This document shows, one piece after another, positions 23,167 to 32,368 of a stretch of DNA of 64,000 nt. Positions within the stretch are counted from its first letter, which is position 1, and the number at the start of each line of letters is the position of its first letter. The DNA comes from Streptomyces sp. NBC_01431 (GTDB taxonomy: Bacteria; Actinomycetota; Actinomycetes; Streptomycetales; Streptomycetaceae). The stretch covers positions 5,952,001 through 6,016,000 of the forward strand of contig NZ_CP109496.1 in the NCBI RefSeq assembly GCF_036231355.1, read 5' to 3'. Position numbers and translations under genes: made by a program. Below the pieces are notes generated by a model. The model did no database searches. It was given only the letters and a program-made list of their open reading frames with translations, and was not told where the DNA came from.

Positions 23167-24843
23167 GTGACAACCATCACCCAGGGCCCTGGGAACCAGG
23201 ACGGGACCCAGGACGCCGTGCCCCCCTCTTTTGGCGACCCGGCGGGTGCGCCCGGTACGCTCACCGCCGTGCCACACGCTGATCAGTACCGAACCGCCCC
23301 GAAGGACGTCCCCGCGAAACAGCCGGGAGCGCCCCGACCGGAACAGGCCCGACCGACCTCGCTCAGCGAGCTGGCCGAGCGACTGGGAACGAGCGACCCA
23401 GGGCCGGGAGAGGTCACCGGCATCACACACGACTCCCGGGCGGTACGCCCCGGAGACCTGTACGCCGCCCTCCCCGGTGCCCGGATGCACGGCGCGGACT
23501 TCGCGGCGCAGGCCGCGAGCCTGGGTGCCGTCGCCGTCCTCACCGACCCGGCCGGCCGGGAGCGCGCCGCCGCGACCGGACTGCCAGTCCTGGTCGCGGG
23601 CGACCCGCGCGGCCGGATGGGGGAGCTCGCCACCGAGATCTACGGACACCCCGGCGAGCAGCTGCTCCAGATCGGCATCACCGGAACCTCCGGCAAGACC
23701 ACGACCGCCTACCTGGTCGAGGGCGGGCTGCGCGGCGCCGGACACGCCACCGGTCTGATCGGCACGGTCGAGATGCGGATCGGCGACGAGCGCATCAAGT
23801 CCGAGCGCACCACCCCCGAAGCAACCGACCTCCAGGCGCTGTTCGCGGTCATGCGCGAGCGCGGTGTCGACGCGGTCGCCATGGAGGTCTCCAGCCACGC
23901 CCTGGTGCTCGGCCGGGTCGACGGCTGCGTCTTCGACGTCGCCGTCTTCAACAACCTCAGCCCGGAGCACATGGAGTTCCACTCCGGCATGGAGGACTAC
24001 TTCCGGGCCAAGGCGCAGCTGTTCACCCCGCAGCGCGCCCGGCGCGGCGTCGTCAACTACGACGACGAGTACGGCCGCAGGCTCGTGAAGGAGGCGGGCA
24101 TCGACATCACCACGTTCTCCGCCGAGGGCCACCCCGACGCCGACTGGCGGGCCGAGGACGTCCAGGTGCGCCAGGACAGCAGCACCTTCACCGTCGTCGG
24201 CCCCAAGGGCGAGCGGATCTCGGCCACCGCCCCGCTGCCGGGCCCGTTCAACGTGGCGAACACCCTCGCCGCCGTCGTCACCCTCGCCGTCGCCGGGCTC
24301 GACCCGCAGACCGCCGCCGACGGAGTGGCCGCCGTACCCGGCGTGCCCGGCCGCCTGGAGCGGGTGGACGCGGGCCAGCCCTACCTCGCCGTGGTCGACT
24401 ACGCCCACAAGACGGACGCCGTCGAATCGGTGCTCCGCTCGCTGCGCAAGGTCACCGGGGGCAAGCTGCACATCGTGCTCGGCTGCGGCGGCGACCGCGA
24501 CCAGACCAAGCGGGGCCCGATGGGCGCGGCCGCGGCCCGGCTCGCCGACACCGCCGTACTGACCTCCGACAACCCCCGCTCCGAGGACCCCCTCGCGATC
24601 CTCGCCGCGATGCTGGCGGGCGCCGCCGAGGTGCCCGCGCACGAGCGGGGTGAGGTCCAGGTCTTCGAGGACCGGGCCGCCGCCATCGCGTCGGCCGTCG
24701 CCCGCGCCGAACCCGGCGACACCGTCCTCGTCGCGGGCAAGGGCCATGAACAGGGCCAGGACGTCAACGGAGTGGTCCGCCCCTTCGACGACCGCCTGGT
24801 GCTCCGCGCCGCCATCGAAGAAAAGTCAGGGATGAAGCAGTGA
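23167..24843 (+). CDS. murE: UDP-MurNAc-tripeptide ligase MurE
   Basis: 558 aa from GTG 23167. Adds diaminopimelate to UDP-MurNAc-L-Ala-D-Glu. About 60 N-terminal residues are a disordered Pro/Gly/Gln-rich extension; GTG 23269 is a possible shorter start. Signatures: TGITHDSRAVRPGDLYAALPG, ATP loop IGITGTSGKTTTAYL, RTTPEATDLQ, HALVLGRV, VVDYAHKTDAVE, GCGGDRDQTKRGPMG and SDNPRSEDP. The DNPR motif marks diaminopimelate rather than lysine specificity. Its TGA overlaps the murF GTG by 4 bp. Confidence 0.96.
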   Translation: MTTITQGPGNQDGTQDAVPPSFGDPAGAPGTLTAVPHADQYRTAPKDVPAKQPGAPRPEQARPTSLSELAERLGTSDPGPGEVTGITHDSRAVRPGDLYAALPGARMHGADFAAQAASLGAVAVLTDPAGRERAAATGLPVLVAGDPRGRMGELATEIYGHPGEQLLQIGITGTSGKTTTAYLVEGGLRGAGHATGLIGTVEMRIGDERIKSERTTPEATDLQALFAVMRERGVDAVAMEVSSHALVLGRVDGCVFDVAVFNNLSPEHMEFHSGMEDYFRAKAQLFTPQRARRGVVNYDDEYGRRLVKEAGIDITTFSAEGHPDADWRAEDVQVRQDSSTFTVVGPKGERISATAPLPGPFNVANTLAAVVTLAVAGLDPQTAADGVAAVPGVPGRLERVDAGQPYLAVVDYAHKTDAVESVLRSLRKVTGGKLHIVLGCGGDRDQTKRGPMGAAAARLADTAVLTSDNPRSEDPLAILAAMLAGAAEVPAHERGEVQVFEDRAAAIASAVARAEPGDTVLVAGKGHEQGQDVNGVVRPFDDRLVLRAAIEEKSGMKQ

Positions 24844-26246
24844 TCGCCCTCTCCCTCGCCGAGATCGCCGAAATCGTCGGCGGGCAGCCGCACGACATAC
24901 CGGATCCGTCCGTCCGTGTCACCGGGCCTGTTGTCATCGACTCCCGCCAGGTGGCGGCCGGTTCGCTGTTCGTGGCCTTCGCCGGTGAACGCGTCGACGG
25001 CCACGACTACGCGCAGCGCGCCATCGAGGCGGGTGCGGTGGCGGTACTGGCGGCCCGCCCGCTCGGCGTGCCCGCGATCGTCGTCGACGACGTACAGGCC
25101 GCGCTCGGTGCGCTGGCCCGCGACGTCGTGCGCCGGCTCGGCACCGAAGTCGTCGCCCTGACCGGCTCGTCCGGCAAGACCTCCACCAAGGACCTGATCG
25201 CGCAGGTGCTCCAGCGCCACGCGCCGACGGTGTTCACGCCGGGCTCCCTCAACAACGAGATCGGTCTGCCGCTGACCGCGCTCACCGCCACCGAGGAGAC
25301 CAGGCACCTGGTCCTGGAGATGGGCGCGCGCGGCGTCGGCCACATCCGCTACCTCACCGGTCTGACCCCGCCAAGCATCGGCCTCGTACTGAACGTCGGG
25401 ACCGCCCACATCGGCGAGTTCGGCGGCCGGGAGCAGATCGCCCTGGCCAAGGGCGAGTTGGTGGAGTCGCTGCCCGAAAACGGCTGCGCCGTCCTGAACG
25501 CGGACGACCCCCTCGTCCGGGCCATGGCTCCCCGAACCCAGGCGCGCGTGCTGCTCTTCGGGGAAGCGGACGACGCCGACGTACGTGCCGAAAACGTTCG
25601 GCTCACAGCGGCCGGACAGCCCTCCTTCAGGCTTCACACACCCTCCGGGTGCAGCGATGTGACGTTGCGCCTGTACGGTGAGCACCACGTGTCGAACGCG
25701 CTCGCCGCGGCCGCCGTCGCCCATGAGCTGGGCATGTCCGCAGACGAGATCGCCCGCGCGCTCTCCGAGGCGGGCACCCTCTCCCGTTGGCGTATGGAGG
25801 TCACCGAGCGTCCGGACGGTGTGACGGTCGTCAATGACGCCTACAACGCGAACCCCGAGTCCATGCGAGCCGCTCTGCGCGCGCTCGCGGCCATGGGCAA
25901 CGGGCGCAGAACGTGGGCGGTGCTCGGTCCGATGGCCGAGCTGGGCGACGAGTCGCTCGCCGAGCACGACGCGGTCGGACGGCTCGCCGTCCGGCTCAAC
26001 GTCAGCAAGCTCGTGGCAGTCGGGGGCCGGGAGGCGTCCTGGCTGCAACTGGGCGCATATAACGAGGGTTCGTGGGGTGAGGAGTCGGTGCACGTGTCCG
26101 ACGCACAGGCGGCCGTCGACCTGCTGCGCAGTGAGCTGCGCCCGGGAGACGTCGTGCTGGTGAAGGCGTCCAGGTCGATCGGCCTGGAGCGGGTGGCACT
26201 GGCGCTGCTCGAAGGCGCCGCCGAGGGTGAGGTCGCCGCCCGATGA
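24840..26246 (+). CDS. murF: UDP-MurNAc-tripeptide-D-Ala-D-Ala ligase MurF
   Basis: 468 aa. Catalyses the last cytoplasmic step of pentapeptide synthesis. N-terminal domain VIDSRQVAAGSLFVAFAGERVDGHDY; P-loop VVALTGSSGKTSTKDLIAQVL near residue 110; NNEIGLPLTAL and VLEMGARGVGHIRYL are typical Mur ligase strands; ERPDGVTVVNDAYNANPESM is the C-terminal signature. Overlaps both murE (GTGA) and mraY (ATGA) by 4 bp. Confidence 0.96.
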   Translation: MIALSLAEIAEIVGGQPHDIPDPSVRVTGPVVIDSRQVAAGSLFVAFAGERVDGHDYAQRAIEAGAVAVLAARPLGVPAIVVDDVQAALGALARDVVRRLGTEVVALTGSSGKTSTKDLIAQVLQRHAPTVFTPGSLNNEIGLPLTALTATEETRHLVLEMGARGVGHIRYLTGLTPPSIGLVLNVGTAHIGEFGGREQIALAKGELVESLPENGCAVLNADDPLVRAMAPRTQARVLLFGEADDADVRAENVRLTAAGQPSFRLHTPSGCSDVTLRLYGEHHVSNALAAAAVAHELGMSADEIARALSEAGTLSRWRMEVTERPDGVTVVNDAYNANPESMRAALRALAAMGNGRRTWAVLGPMAELGDESLAEHDAVGRLAVRLNVSKLVAVGGREASWLQLGAYNEGSWGEESVHVSDAQAAVDLLRSELRPGDVVLVKASRSIGLERVALALLEGAAEGEVAAR

Positions 26247-27313
26247 GGCAGATCCTCTTCGCGGGAGCCATTGGTCTGTTCCTGACCCTGGTCGGTACCC
26301 CGCTGCTGATCAAGCTGCTCGCCCGCAAGGGCTACGGCCAGTTCATCCGCGACGACGGCCCGCGCGGCCACGCCGGGAAGAAGGGCACACCCACCATGGG
26401 TGGCATCGCCTTCATCCTGGCCACGCTGATCGCGTACGCGCTGACCAAGGTGATCACCAGCGAGGACCCGACCTTCTCGGGTCTGCTCGTGCTCTTCCTG
26501 ACCGCCGGCATGGGCATGGTCGGGTTCCTCGACGACTACATCAAGATCGTCAAGCAGCGTTCGCTGGGCCTGCGGGCCAAGGCGAAGATGGCCGGACAGC
26601 TGATCGTCGGCATCGCCTTCGCGGTGCTCGCCCTCCAGTTCGCCGACGCCCGCGGCAACACCCCGGCCTCCACCAAGCTGTCGTTCATCAACGACTTCGG
26701 CTGGTCGGTCGGACCGGTCATCTTCGTGGTGTGGGCGCTGTTCATGATCCTCGCGATGTCGAACGGCGTGAACCTGACGGACGGTCTGGACGGCCTGGCC
26801 ACCGGCGCGTCCGTGATGGTCTTCGGTGCGTACACCTTCATCGGCCTGTGGCAGTTCCAGGAGTCGTGCGCCAACGCGCAGACCCTGACCAACCCCAACG
26901 CCTGCTTCGAGGTGCGCGATCCGCTCGACCTCGCGGTCGTCGCCTCCGCCCTGATGGGCTCCTGCTTCGGCTTCCTGTGGTGGAACACCTCGCCCGCCAA
27001 GATCTTCATGGGCGACACCGGCTCCCTGGCGCTCGGCGGCGCGCTCGCCGGCCTGGCGATCTGCTCCCGTACGGAGTTCCTGATCGCCCTGCTCGGCGGC
27101 CTGTTCGTGCTGATCACCATGTCCGTGGTCATCCAGGTCGGCTCGTTCAAGATGACCGGCAAGCGGGTCTTTCGGATGGCACCGCTCCAGCACCACTTCG
27201 AACTCAAGGGGTGGTCCGAAGTCCTTGTGGTGGTCCGCTTCTGGATCATCCAGGGCATGTGCGTGATCGTGGGCCTCGGTCTCTTCTACGCGGGATGGGC
27301 AGCGGACAAGTGA
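26243..27313 (+). CDS. mraY: Phospho-MurNAc-pentapeptide transferase MraY
   Basis: 356 aa with about ten transmembrane helices. Transfers phospho-MurNAc-pentapeptide to undecaprenyl phosphate to make lipid I. Motifs: GKKGTPTMGGIAFI (residues about 45-58), FLDDYIKIVKQRSLGL near 96, MSNGVNLTDGLDGLATG near 172, GFLWWNTSPAKIFMGDTGSLALGG near 240 and PLQHHFELKGWSE near 310. The catalytic Asp-Asp and NLTDGLDGL sites are intact. Coupled by 4-bp overlaps to murF and murD. Confidence 0.97.
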   Translation: MRQILFAGAIGLFLTLVGTPLLIKLLARKGYGQFIRDDGPRGHAGKKGTPTMGGIAFILATLIAYALTKVITSEDPTFSGLLVLFLTAGMGMVGFLDDYIKIVKQRSLGLRAKAKMAGQLIVGIAFAVLALQFADARGNTPASTKLSFINDFGWSVGPVIFVVWALFMILAMSNGVNLTDGLDGLATGASVMVFGAYTFIGLWQFQESCANAQTLTNPNACFEVRDPLDLAVVASALMGSCFGFLWWNTSPAKIFMGDTGSLALGGALAGLAICSRTEFLIALLGGLFVLITMSVVIQVGSFKMTGKRVFRMAPLQHHFELKGWSEVLVVVRFWIIQGMCVIVGLGLFYAGWAADK

Positions 27314-28734
27314 GCACCACCTGGCAGGGCAAGCGCGTGACGGTGGCCGGTCTCGGGGTCTCGGGGATGCCGGTGGCCCGGGTCCTCAAGGACCTCGGCG
27401 CCGTCGTCACGGCCGTCAACGAGGGCGCCGACGAGCGCTCGCGCGTGCAGGCCGCCGAGCTTGAGGCGCAGGGCATCACCGTGCGCCTCGGCGACGGGGA
27501 CACCCTGCCCGAGGGCACCGAGCTGGTCGTCACCACGCCCGGCTGGCGGCCCGACAAGCCGCTGTTCACGGCGGCCGCCGAGGCGGGCGTGCCGGTCTGG
27601 GGCGATGTCGAACTGGCCTGGCGGCTGCGGGACCTGGACGGACGCACACCCGCGCCCTGGCTCGCGATCACCGGCACCAACGGCAAGACCACCACCACCC
27701 GGATGCTCGCCTCGATCCTGGAGGCGGCCGGGCTGCGCACCGCCGCCGTCGGCAACATCGGCGTCTCGCTGCTCGACGTCGTCCTCGGCGAGGAGCAGTA
27801 CGACGTGCTCGCGGTCGAGCTGTCCAGCTACCAGTTGCACTGGGCGCCCTCGCTGCGCGCCCACTCCGCCGCCGTGCTCAACCTGGCCCCGGACCACCTC
27901 GACTGGCACGGCTCCATGGAGGCGTACGTCGCCGACAAGGGCCGGATCTACGAGGGCAACACCATCGCCTGCGTGTACAACGCGGAGGACAAGGCGACCG
28001 AGGACCTGGTGCGCGAGGCCGACGTGGAGGAGGGCTGCCGCGCGATCGGCTTCACCCTCGCCACCCCCGGCCCCTCCCAACTCGGTGTGGTCGACGGCAT
28101 CCTGGTCGACCGGGCCTTCGTGCAGAACCGGCAGAAGAACGCGCAGGAGCTCGCCGAGGTCGCCGACGTCAACCCGCCGGCCCCGCACAACATCGCCAAC
28201 GCGCTCGCCGCCGCCGCCCTGGCCCGCGCCTTCGGCGTCGAGCCCAAGGCGGTACGGGACGGCCTGCGGGCGTTCCGTCCGGACGCGCACCGCATCGAGC
28301 ACGTCGCGGACGTGGCCGGCGTCGCCTACGTCGACGACTCCAAGGCCACCAACACCCATGCCGCCGAGGCCTCCTTGGCGGCGTACGACCCGATCGTCTG
28401 GATCGCCGGGGGACTGGCCAAGGGCGCCTCCTTCGACGAGTTGGTGCAGCGCTCCGCGAAGCGGCTGCGCGGGGTCGTGCTGATCGGTGCCGAACGCCAC
28501 CTGATCGCCGAAGCCCTGGCGCGACACGCCCCCGAGGTCCCGGTGGTGGACCTCGACCGGACGGACACTGGGGCGATGTCCGCGGCGGTCCGCGAGGCGG
28601 CAGGGCTCGCCGAGCCGGGGGACACCGTACTGATGGCCCCGGCCTGCGCCTCGATGGACATGTTCGCGAACTACAACAAGCGCGGCGAGGCCTTCGCGGA
28701 GGCGGTCCGCGAACTCGCCGCCGGGCACGCCTAG
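27310..28734 (+). CDS. murD: UDP-MurNAc-L-alanine D-glutamate ligase MurD
   Basis: 474 aa, GTG start in the GTGA overlap with mraY. Adds D-Glu to UDP-MurNAc-L-Ala. Rossmann-like N-domain VTVAGLGVSGMPVARVLKDLGA; P-loop WLAITGTNGKTTTTRMLASIL near residue 117; VELSSYQLHW; NLAPDHLDWHGSM; FRPDAHRIEHVADVAGVAYVDDSKATNTHAAEASL near 325; WIAGGLAKGASF. Normal length. ftsW follows after a 58-bp gap. Confidence 0.96.
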   Translation: MSTTWQGKRVTVAGLGVSGMPVARVLKDLGAVVTAVNEGADERSRVQAAELEAQGITVRLGDGDTLPEGTELVVTTPGWRPDKPLFTAAAEAGVPVWGDVELAWRLRDLDGRTPAPWLAITGTNGKTTTTRMLASILEAAGLRTAAVGNIGVSLLDVVLGEEQYDVLAVELSSYQLHWAPSLRAHSAAVLNLAPDHLDWHGSMEAYVADKGRIYEGNTIACVYNAEDKATEDLVREADVEEGCRAIGFTLATPGPSQLGVVDGILVDRAFVQNRQKNAQELAEVADVNPPAPHNIANALAAAALARAFGVEPKAVRDGLRAFRPDAHRIEHVADVAGVAYVDDSKATNTHAAEASLAAYDPIVWIAGGLAKGASFDELVQRSAKRLRGVVLIGAERHLIAEALARHAPEVPVVDLDRTDTGAMSAAVREAAGLAEPGDTVLMAPACASMDMFANYNKRGEAFAEAVRELAAGHA

Positions 28735-28792
28735 CCGGACCACCCGTTCCACGGACCGGCGGCGCCGGGCACGACTGGAGGGGACAGCACAC

Positions 28793-30169
28793 ATGGCGGC
28801 CGATGCTCTTGACGGCTGGGGGGACGCGGTGCGTGGGCTCCTCGGACGCGCCGGTCTCGTCCTGCGCAGCCGTACCGCCTCGTCCGTGCGCGGTCCGGCG
28901 GTGCGCCGCGGCGGCGCCACGGGGACGCCCGGACCGCGCGGCCCCCGGCGCCTTCTCGAACAGGCCAGGAGGGCCTGGGACCGGCCGCTGACGGCGTACT
29001 ACCTGATCCTCGGCAGCTCGATGCTCATCACCGTGCTCGGCCTGGTGATGGTGTACTCCGCCTCGATGATCAAGGCCCTGGAACTGTCGCTGCCCGGCTC
29101 GTACTTCTTCCGCAAGCAGTTCCTCGCCGCCCTCATCGGGTCGGGGCTGATGATCGCCGCGGCCAAGATGCCCGCCAAACTGCACCGGGCACTGGCCTAC
29201 CCGATACTGGCCGGCACGGTCTTCCTGCTGATCCTCGTGCAGGTGCCCGGGATAGGGAAATCCGTCAACGGCAACCAGAACTGGATCTATCTGGGCGGCC
29301 CCTTCCAGCTCCAGCCCAGTGAGTTCGCCAAGCTGGCGCTGCTGTTGTGGGGCGCCGACCTGCTGGCCCGCAAGCAGGACAGGCGGCTGCTCACCGAGTG
29401 GAAGCACATGCTGGTGCCGCTGGTGCCGGTCGCCTTCCTGCTGCTCGGGCTCATCATGCTCGGCGGTGACATGGGCACCACGATCATCCTGACGGCGATC
29501 CTGTTCGGCCTGCTCTGGCTGGCCGGTGCCCCCACCCGGCTCTTCGCGGGCGTGCTGTCCGTCGCGGGCACGCTCGCCGCCCTCTTCATCAAGATCAGCC
29601 CGCACCGGATGGGCCGCCTGAACTGCATCGGGGCCACCGACCCGGGGCCGCAGGACCAGTGCTGGCAGGCGGTGCACGGAATCTACGCGCTGGCGTCGGG
29701 CGGATGGTTCGGATCCGGACTCGGGGCAAGTGTGGAGAAATGGGGTCAACTCCCGGAGCCCCACACCGACTTCATCTTCGCCATCACCGGCGAGGAACTG
29801 GGTCTGGCGGGGACGCTGTCGGTCGTCGCCCTCTTCGCGGCTCTAGGCTATGCGGGTATCCGCGTGGCCGGACGCACGGAGGACCCCTTCGTGAGGTACG
29901 CCGCGGGAGGTGTGACCACCTGGATCGTGGCCCAGGCCGTGATCAACATCGGTGCGGTGCTCGGCCTGTTGCCGATCGCCGGTGTCCCGCTCCCGCTGTT
30001 CTCCTACGGTGGGTCCGCCCTGCTGCCGACCATGTTCGCCGTGGGGCTCCTCGTCGCGTTCGCGCGGGACGACCCCGCGGCGCGGGCGGCGCTTGCCATG
30101 CGGCAGCCTCGGGTGAGTTGGAAGTCGATGAGACGGCGCGTCAAGAAGCGTCCGTCCGGAGAGCGGTGA
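28793..30169 (+). CDS. ftsW: SEDS septal peptidoglycan glycosyltransferase FtsW
   Basis: 458 aa. The 60-residue Arg/Gly-rich cytoplasmic N-terminus precedes about ten transmembrane helices. SEDS signatures: SASMIKALELS, NGNQNWIYLGGPFQLQPSEFAKLALLLW near residue 165, GGDMGTTIILTAI, HGIYALASGGWFGSGLGASVEKWGQLPEPHTDFIFAITGEELG near 300 and LPIAGVPLPLFSYGGSALL. Polymerises lipid II at the septum with FtsI. ATG with GGAGGGGAC upstream. The basic tail (SMRRRVKKRPSGER) is cytoplasmic. Confidence 0.96.
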   Translation: MAADALDGWGDAVRGLLGRAGLVLRSRTASSVRGPAVRRGGATGTPGPRGPRRLLEQARRAWDRPLTAYYLILGSSMLITVLGLVMVYSASMIKALELSLPGSYFFRKQFLAALIGSGLMIAAAKMPAKLHRALAYPILAGTVFLLILVQVPGIGKSVNGNQNWIYLGGPFQLQPSEFAKLALLLWGADLLARKQDRRLLTEWKHMLVPLVPVAFLLLGLIMLGGDMGTTIILTAILFGLLWLAGAPTRLFAGVLSVAGTLAALFIKISPHRMGRLNCIGATDPGPQDQCWQAVHGIYALASGGWFGSGLGASVEKWGQLPEPHTDFIFAITGEELGLAGTLSVVALFAALGYAGIRVAGRTEDPFVRYAAGGVTTWIVAQAVINIGAVLGLLPIAGVPLPLFSYGGSALLPTMFAVGLLVAFARDDPAARAALAMRQPRVSWKSMRRRVKKRPSGER

Positions 30170-30175
30170 ATTTCG

Positions 30176-31261
30176 GTGCATGTCGTACTCGCCGGTGGGG
30201 GGACCGCCGGCCACATCGAGCCCGCGCTCGCCCTCGCGGACGCCCTGCGCAGGCAGGACCCCGCCGTGGGGATCACGGCACTCGGTACGGAGAAGGGCCT
30301 GGAGACCCGGCTCGTCCCCGAGCGCGGCTATGAGCTCGCGCTCATCCCGGCCGTCCCCCTGCCGCGCAGGCCCACCCCCGAACTGATCACCGTCCCCGGG
30401 CGGCTGCGCGGCACGATCAAGGCCGCCGAGCAGATCCTGGAGCGCACGAAGGCGGACTGCGTGGTCGGCTTCGGCGGCTATGTGGCGCTGCCCGGCTACC
30501 TCGCGGCCAAGCGGCTCGGGGTGCCGATCGTGGTCCACGAGGCCAACGCGCGGCCGGGCCTGGCCAACAAGATCGGCTCGCGATACGCGGCGGGAGTGGC
30601 CGTCGCCACCCCCGACAGCAAACTGCGCAACTCGCGCTACATCGGCATCCCGCTGCGGTACTCGATCGCGACCCTGGACCGCGCCCGGGTACGGCCCGAG
30701 GCGCGGGCCGCGTTCGGGCTCGACCCCAACCTGCCGACGCTGCTCGTCTCCGGCGGCTCGCAGGGCGCCCGCCGCCTCAACGAGGTGATCCAGCAGATCG
30801 CCCCGGTGCTCCAGCGCTCCGGCATCCAGATCCTGCACGCGGTCGGCCCGAAGAACGAACTGCCGCGTGTCGAGCACATGCCCGGTATGCCGCCCTATGT
30901 CCCGGTACCGTACGTGGACCGGATGGATCTCGCGTACGCCGCGGCCGACATGATGCTCTGCCGTGCGGGCGCGATGACCGTCGCCGAACTCTCCGCCGTC
31001 GGACTGCCGGCCGCCTACGTACCGCTGCCGATCGGCAACGGCGAACAGCGGCTGAACGCCCAGCCGGTGGTCAAGGCCGGCGGCGGACTGCTGGTCGACG
31101 ACGCCGAACTCACTCCCGAGTGGGTGCAGGGCAACGTCCTTCCGGTACTGGCCGATCCGCACCGGCTGTACGAGATGTCGCGCTCCGCCGCCGAGTTCGG
31201 GCGGCGCGACGCCGACCAACTCCTCGTACAGATGGTGTACGAGGCCGTCGCAGCACGCTGA
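30176..31261 (+). CDS. murG: UDP-GlcNAc:lipid I GlcNAc transferase MurG
   Basis: 361 aa GT-B glycosyltransferase that turns lipid I into lipid II at the inner face of the membrane. The N-terminal loop VVLAGGGTAGHIEPALALADAL holds the conserved GGTxGH. Also VVGFGGYVALPGYLAAKRLGVPIVVHEANARPGLANKIG near residue 100, LLVSGGSQGARRLNEV near 190, DRMDLAYAAADMMLCRAGAMTVAELSAVGLPAAYVPLP near 245 and NGEQRLNAQPVV. GTG start seven bases after the ftsW stop. Confidence 0.96.
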   Translation: MHVVLAGGGTAGHIEPALALADALRRQDPAVGITALGTEKGLETRLVPERGYELALIPAVPLPRRPTPELITVPGRLRGTIKAAEQILERTKADCVVGFGGYVALPGYLAAKRLGVPIVVHEANARPGLANKIGSRYAAGVAVATPDSKLRNSRYIGIPLRYSIATLDRARVRPEARAAFGLDPNLPTLLVSGGSQGARRLNEVIQQIAPVLQRSGIQILHAVGPKNELPRVEHMPGMPPYVPVPYVDRMDLAYAAADMMLCRAGAMTVAELSAVGLPAAYVPLPIGNGEQRLNAQPVVKAGGGLLVDDAELTPEWVQGNVLPVLADPHRLYEMSRSAAEFGRRDADQLLVQMVYEAVAAR

Positions 31262-31284
31262 TCAACTGACGGAAGGCAGGGACC

Positions 31285-32091
31285 GTGGCCGGACAGGCGA
31301 CCGCCCAGCGCGGTGGCGGACGGACTGGGAAATCCGCGAAGTCCGGCCGGTCCGGCCCTCCTCCCCGGCGCGGCGGCCGGCTCCGGCTGCCCCGCCGCCG
31401 GGGTCCGCTGCTCGCCCTCGTCGGTGCCGTCCTGCTCGGCGCGGGCGTCATCTGGGTGCTTTACGGCTCCACATGGCTGCGCGTCGAGCACGTGAAGACC
31501 ACCGGGACACGGGTTCTGACGCCCGGCGAGGTCGAGGCGGTCGCCGCGGTGCCGATCGGATCACCTCTGATTTCCGTCGACACGGGGGCGATTGAGGCCC
31601 GTTTGCGACAGAAACTTCCGCGGATCGACTCCGTCGAGGTCACCCGTTCATGGCCGCACGTGATCGGTCTGAAAGTGACCGAACGCAAGCCCGCGCTGCT
31701 CATGAAGAAGGGCGCGAAGTTCGACGAAGTGGACGCGAAGGGTGTGCGTTTCGCCACGGTCCAACAGCCCGTGCAGGGCGTCCCGCTGCTCGAATTGACG
31801 GTGTCGCAGTCGCCGAGCGCACGCCGCTTCGGCACCGACCGGCTGGTCCTGGAAGCGGTGCGGGTGGCGGCCGAACTCCCGCCCGTCATCGCCAAGGAGA
31901 CCGGCTCGGTCAGGATTTCCTCGTACGACTCGGTCACGCTGGAGTTGACCGGCGGACGCAGCGTGCTGTGGGGAAGCGAGGAGGAGGGGGAGCTGAAGGG
32001 ACGTACCCTCAGTGCACTGATGAAAGCCCGGCCGAAGTCGGTCCGCTTCGATGTGAGCGCCCCCACCGCCCCTGCGGTATCGGGTAGTTGA
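31285..32091 (+). CDS. ftsQ: Cell division protein FtsQ
   Basis: 268 aa bitopic protein, GTG start. Basic Gly/Arg-rich cytoplasmic N-terminus (residues 1-45), one transmembrane helix (GPLLALVGAVLLGAGVIWVLYGSTW), then a POTRA domain (LRVEHVKTTGTRVLTPGEVEAVAAVPIGSPLISVDTGAIEARLRQKLPRIDSVEVTRSWPHVIGLKVTERKPALLM) and the beta domain. Scaffold for FtsL and FtsB/DivIC in the divisome. ftsZ follows after 277 bp of its own promoter DNA. Confidence 0.94.
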   Translation: MAGQATAQRGGGRTGKSAKSGRSGPPPRRGGRLRLPRRRGPLLALVGAVLLGAGVIWVLYGSTWLRVEHVKTTGTRVLTPGEVEAVAAVPIGSPLISVDTGAIEARLRQKLPRIDSVEVTRSWPHVIGLKVTERKPALLMKKGAKFDEVDAKGVRFATVQQPVQGVPLLELTVSQSPSARRFGTDRLVLEAVRVAAELPPVIAKETGSVRISSYDSVTLELTGGRSVLWGSEEEGELKGRTLSALMKARPKSVRFDVSAPTAPAVSGS

Positions 32092-32248
32092 CGGACATTT
32101 GCGCTGGCCAGCACCCTGGTTGGTCAGCGACACGGGTGATCACATAGGGTGAAAAGAAAAACGGGAGGTTCGGCGTGTTCGTTGAACGTGCGCCACTTGT
32201 CGACTTAGTGTCCTGTTCGGAAGAGTCCAGCGAACAGACACACTGGTA

Positions 32249-32273
32249 ACCCTAAACTTCAACGTTAGGGTTC
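32249..32273 (+). promoter_or_regulatory. ftsZ promoter region with 8-bp inverted repeat
   Basis: AACCCTAA (32249-32256) and TTAGGGTT (32266-32273) are perfect inverted arms separated by 9 bp, about 96 bp upstream of the ftsZ start. A -10-like TAGGGT (32267-32272) lies in the right arm, 16 bp after CTGGTA. In S. coelicolor ftsZ has several promoters in this gap, one of them sporulation-induced (known); assigning this repeat to one of them is inference. Confidence 0.55.
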
Positions 32274-32368
32274 GGGTCGGCGATACGGACCGTCCCAATC
32301 GGCATTCGTCGTCACCTTGCGGCAACCGCGAAGTGACGACCCGTAACTCGAGGCGAGAGGCCTTCGAC

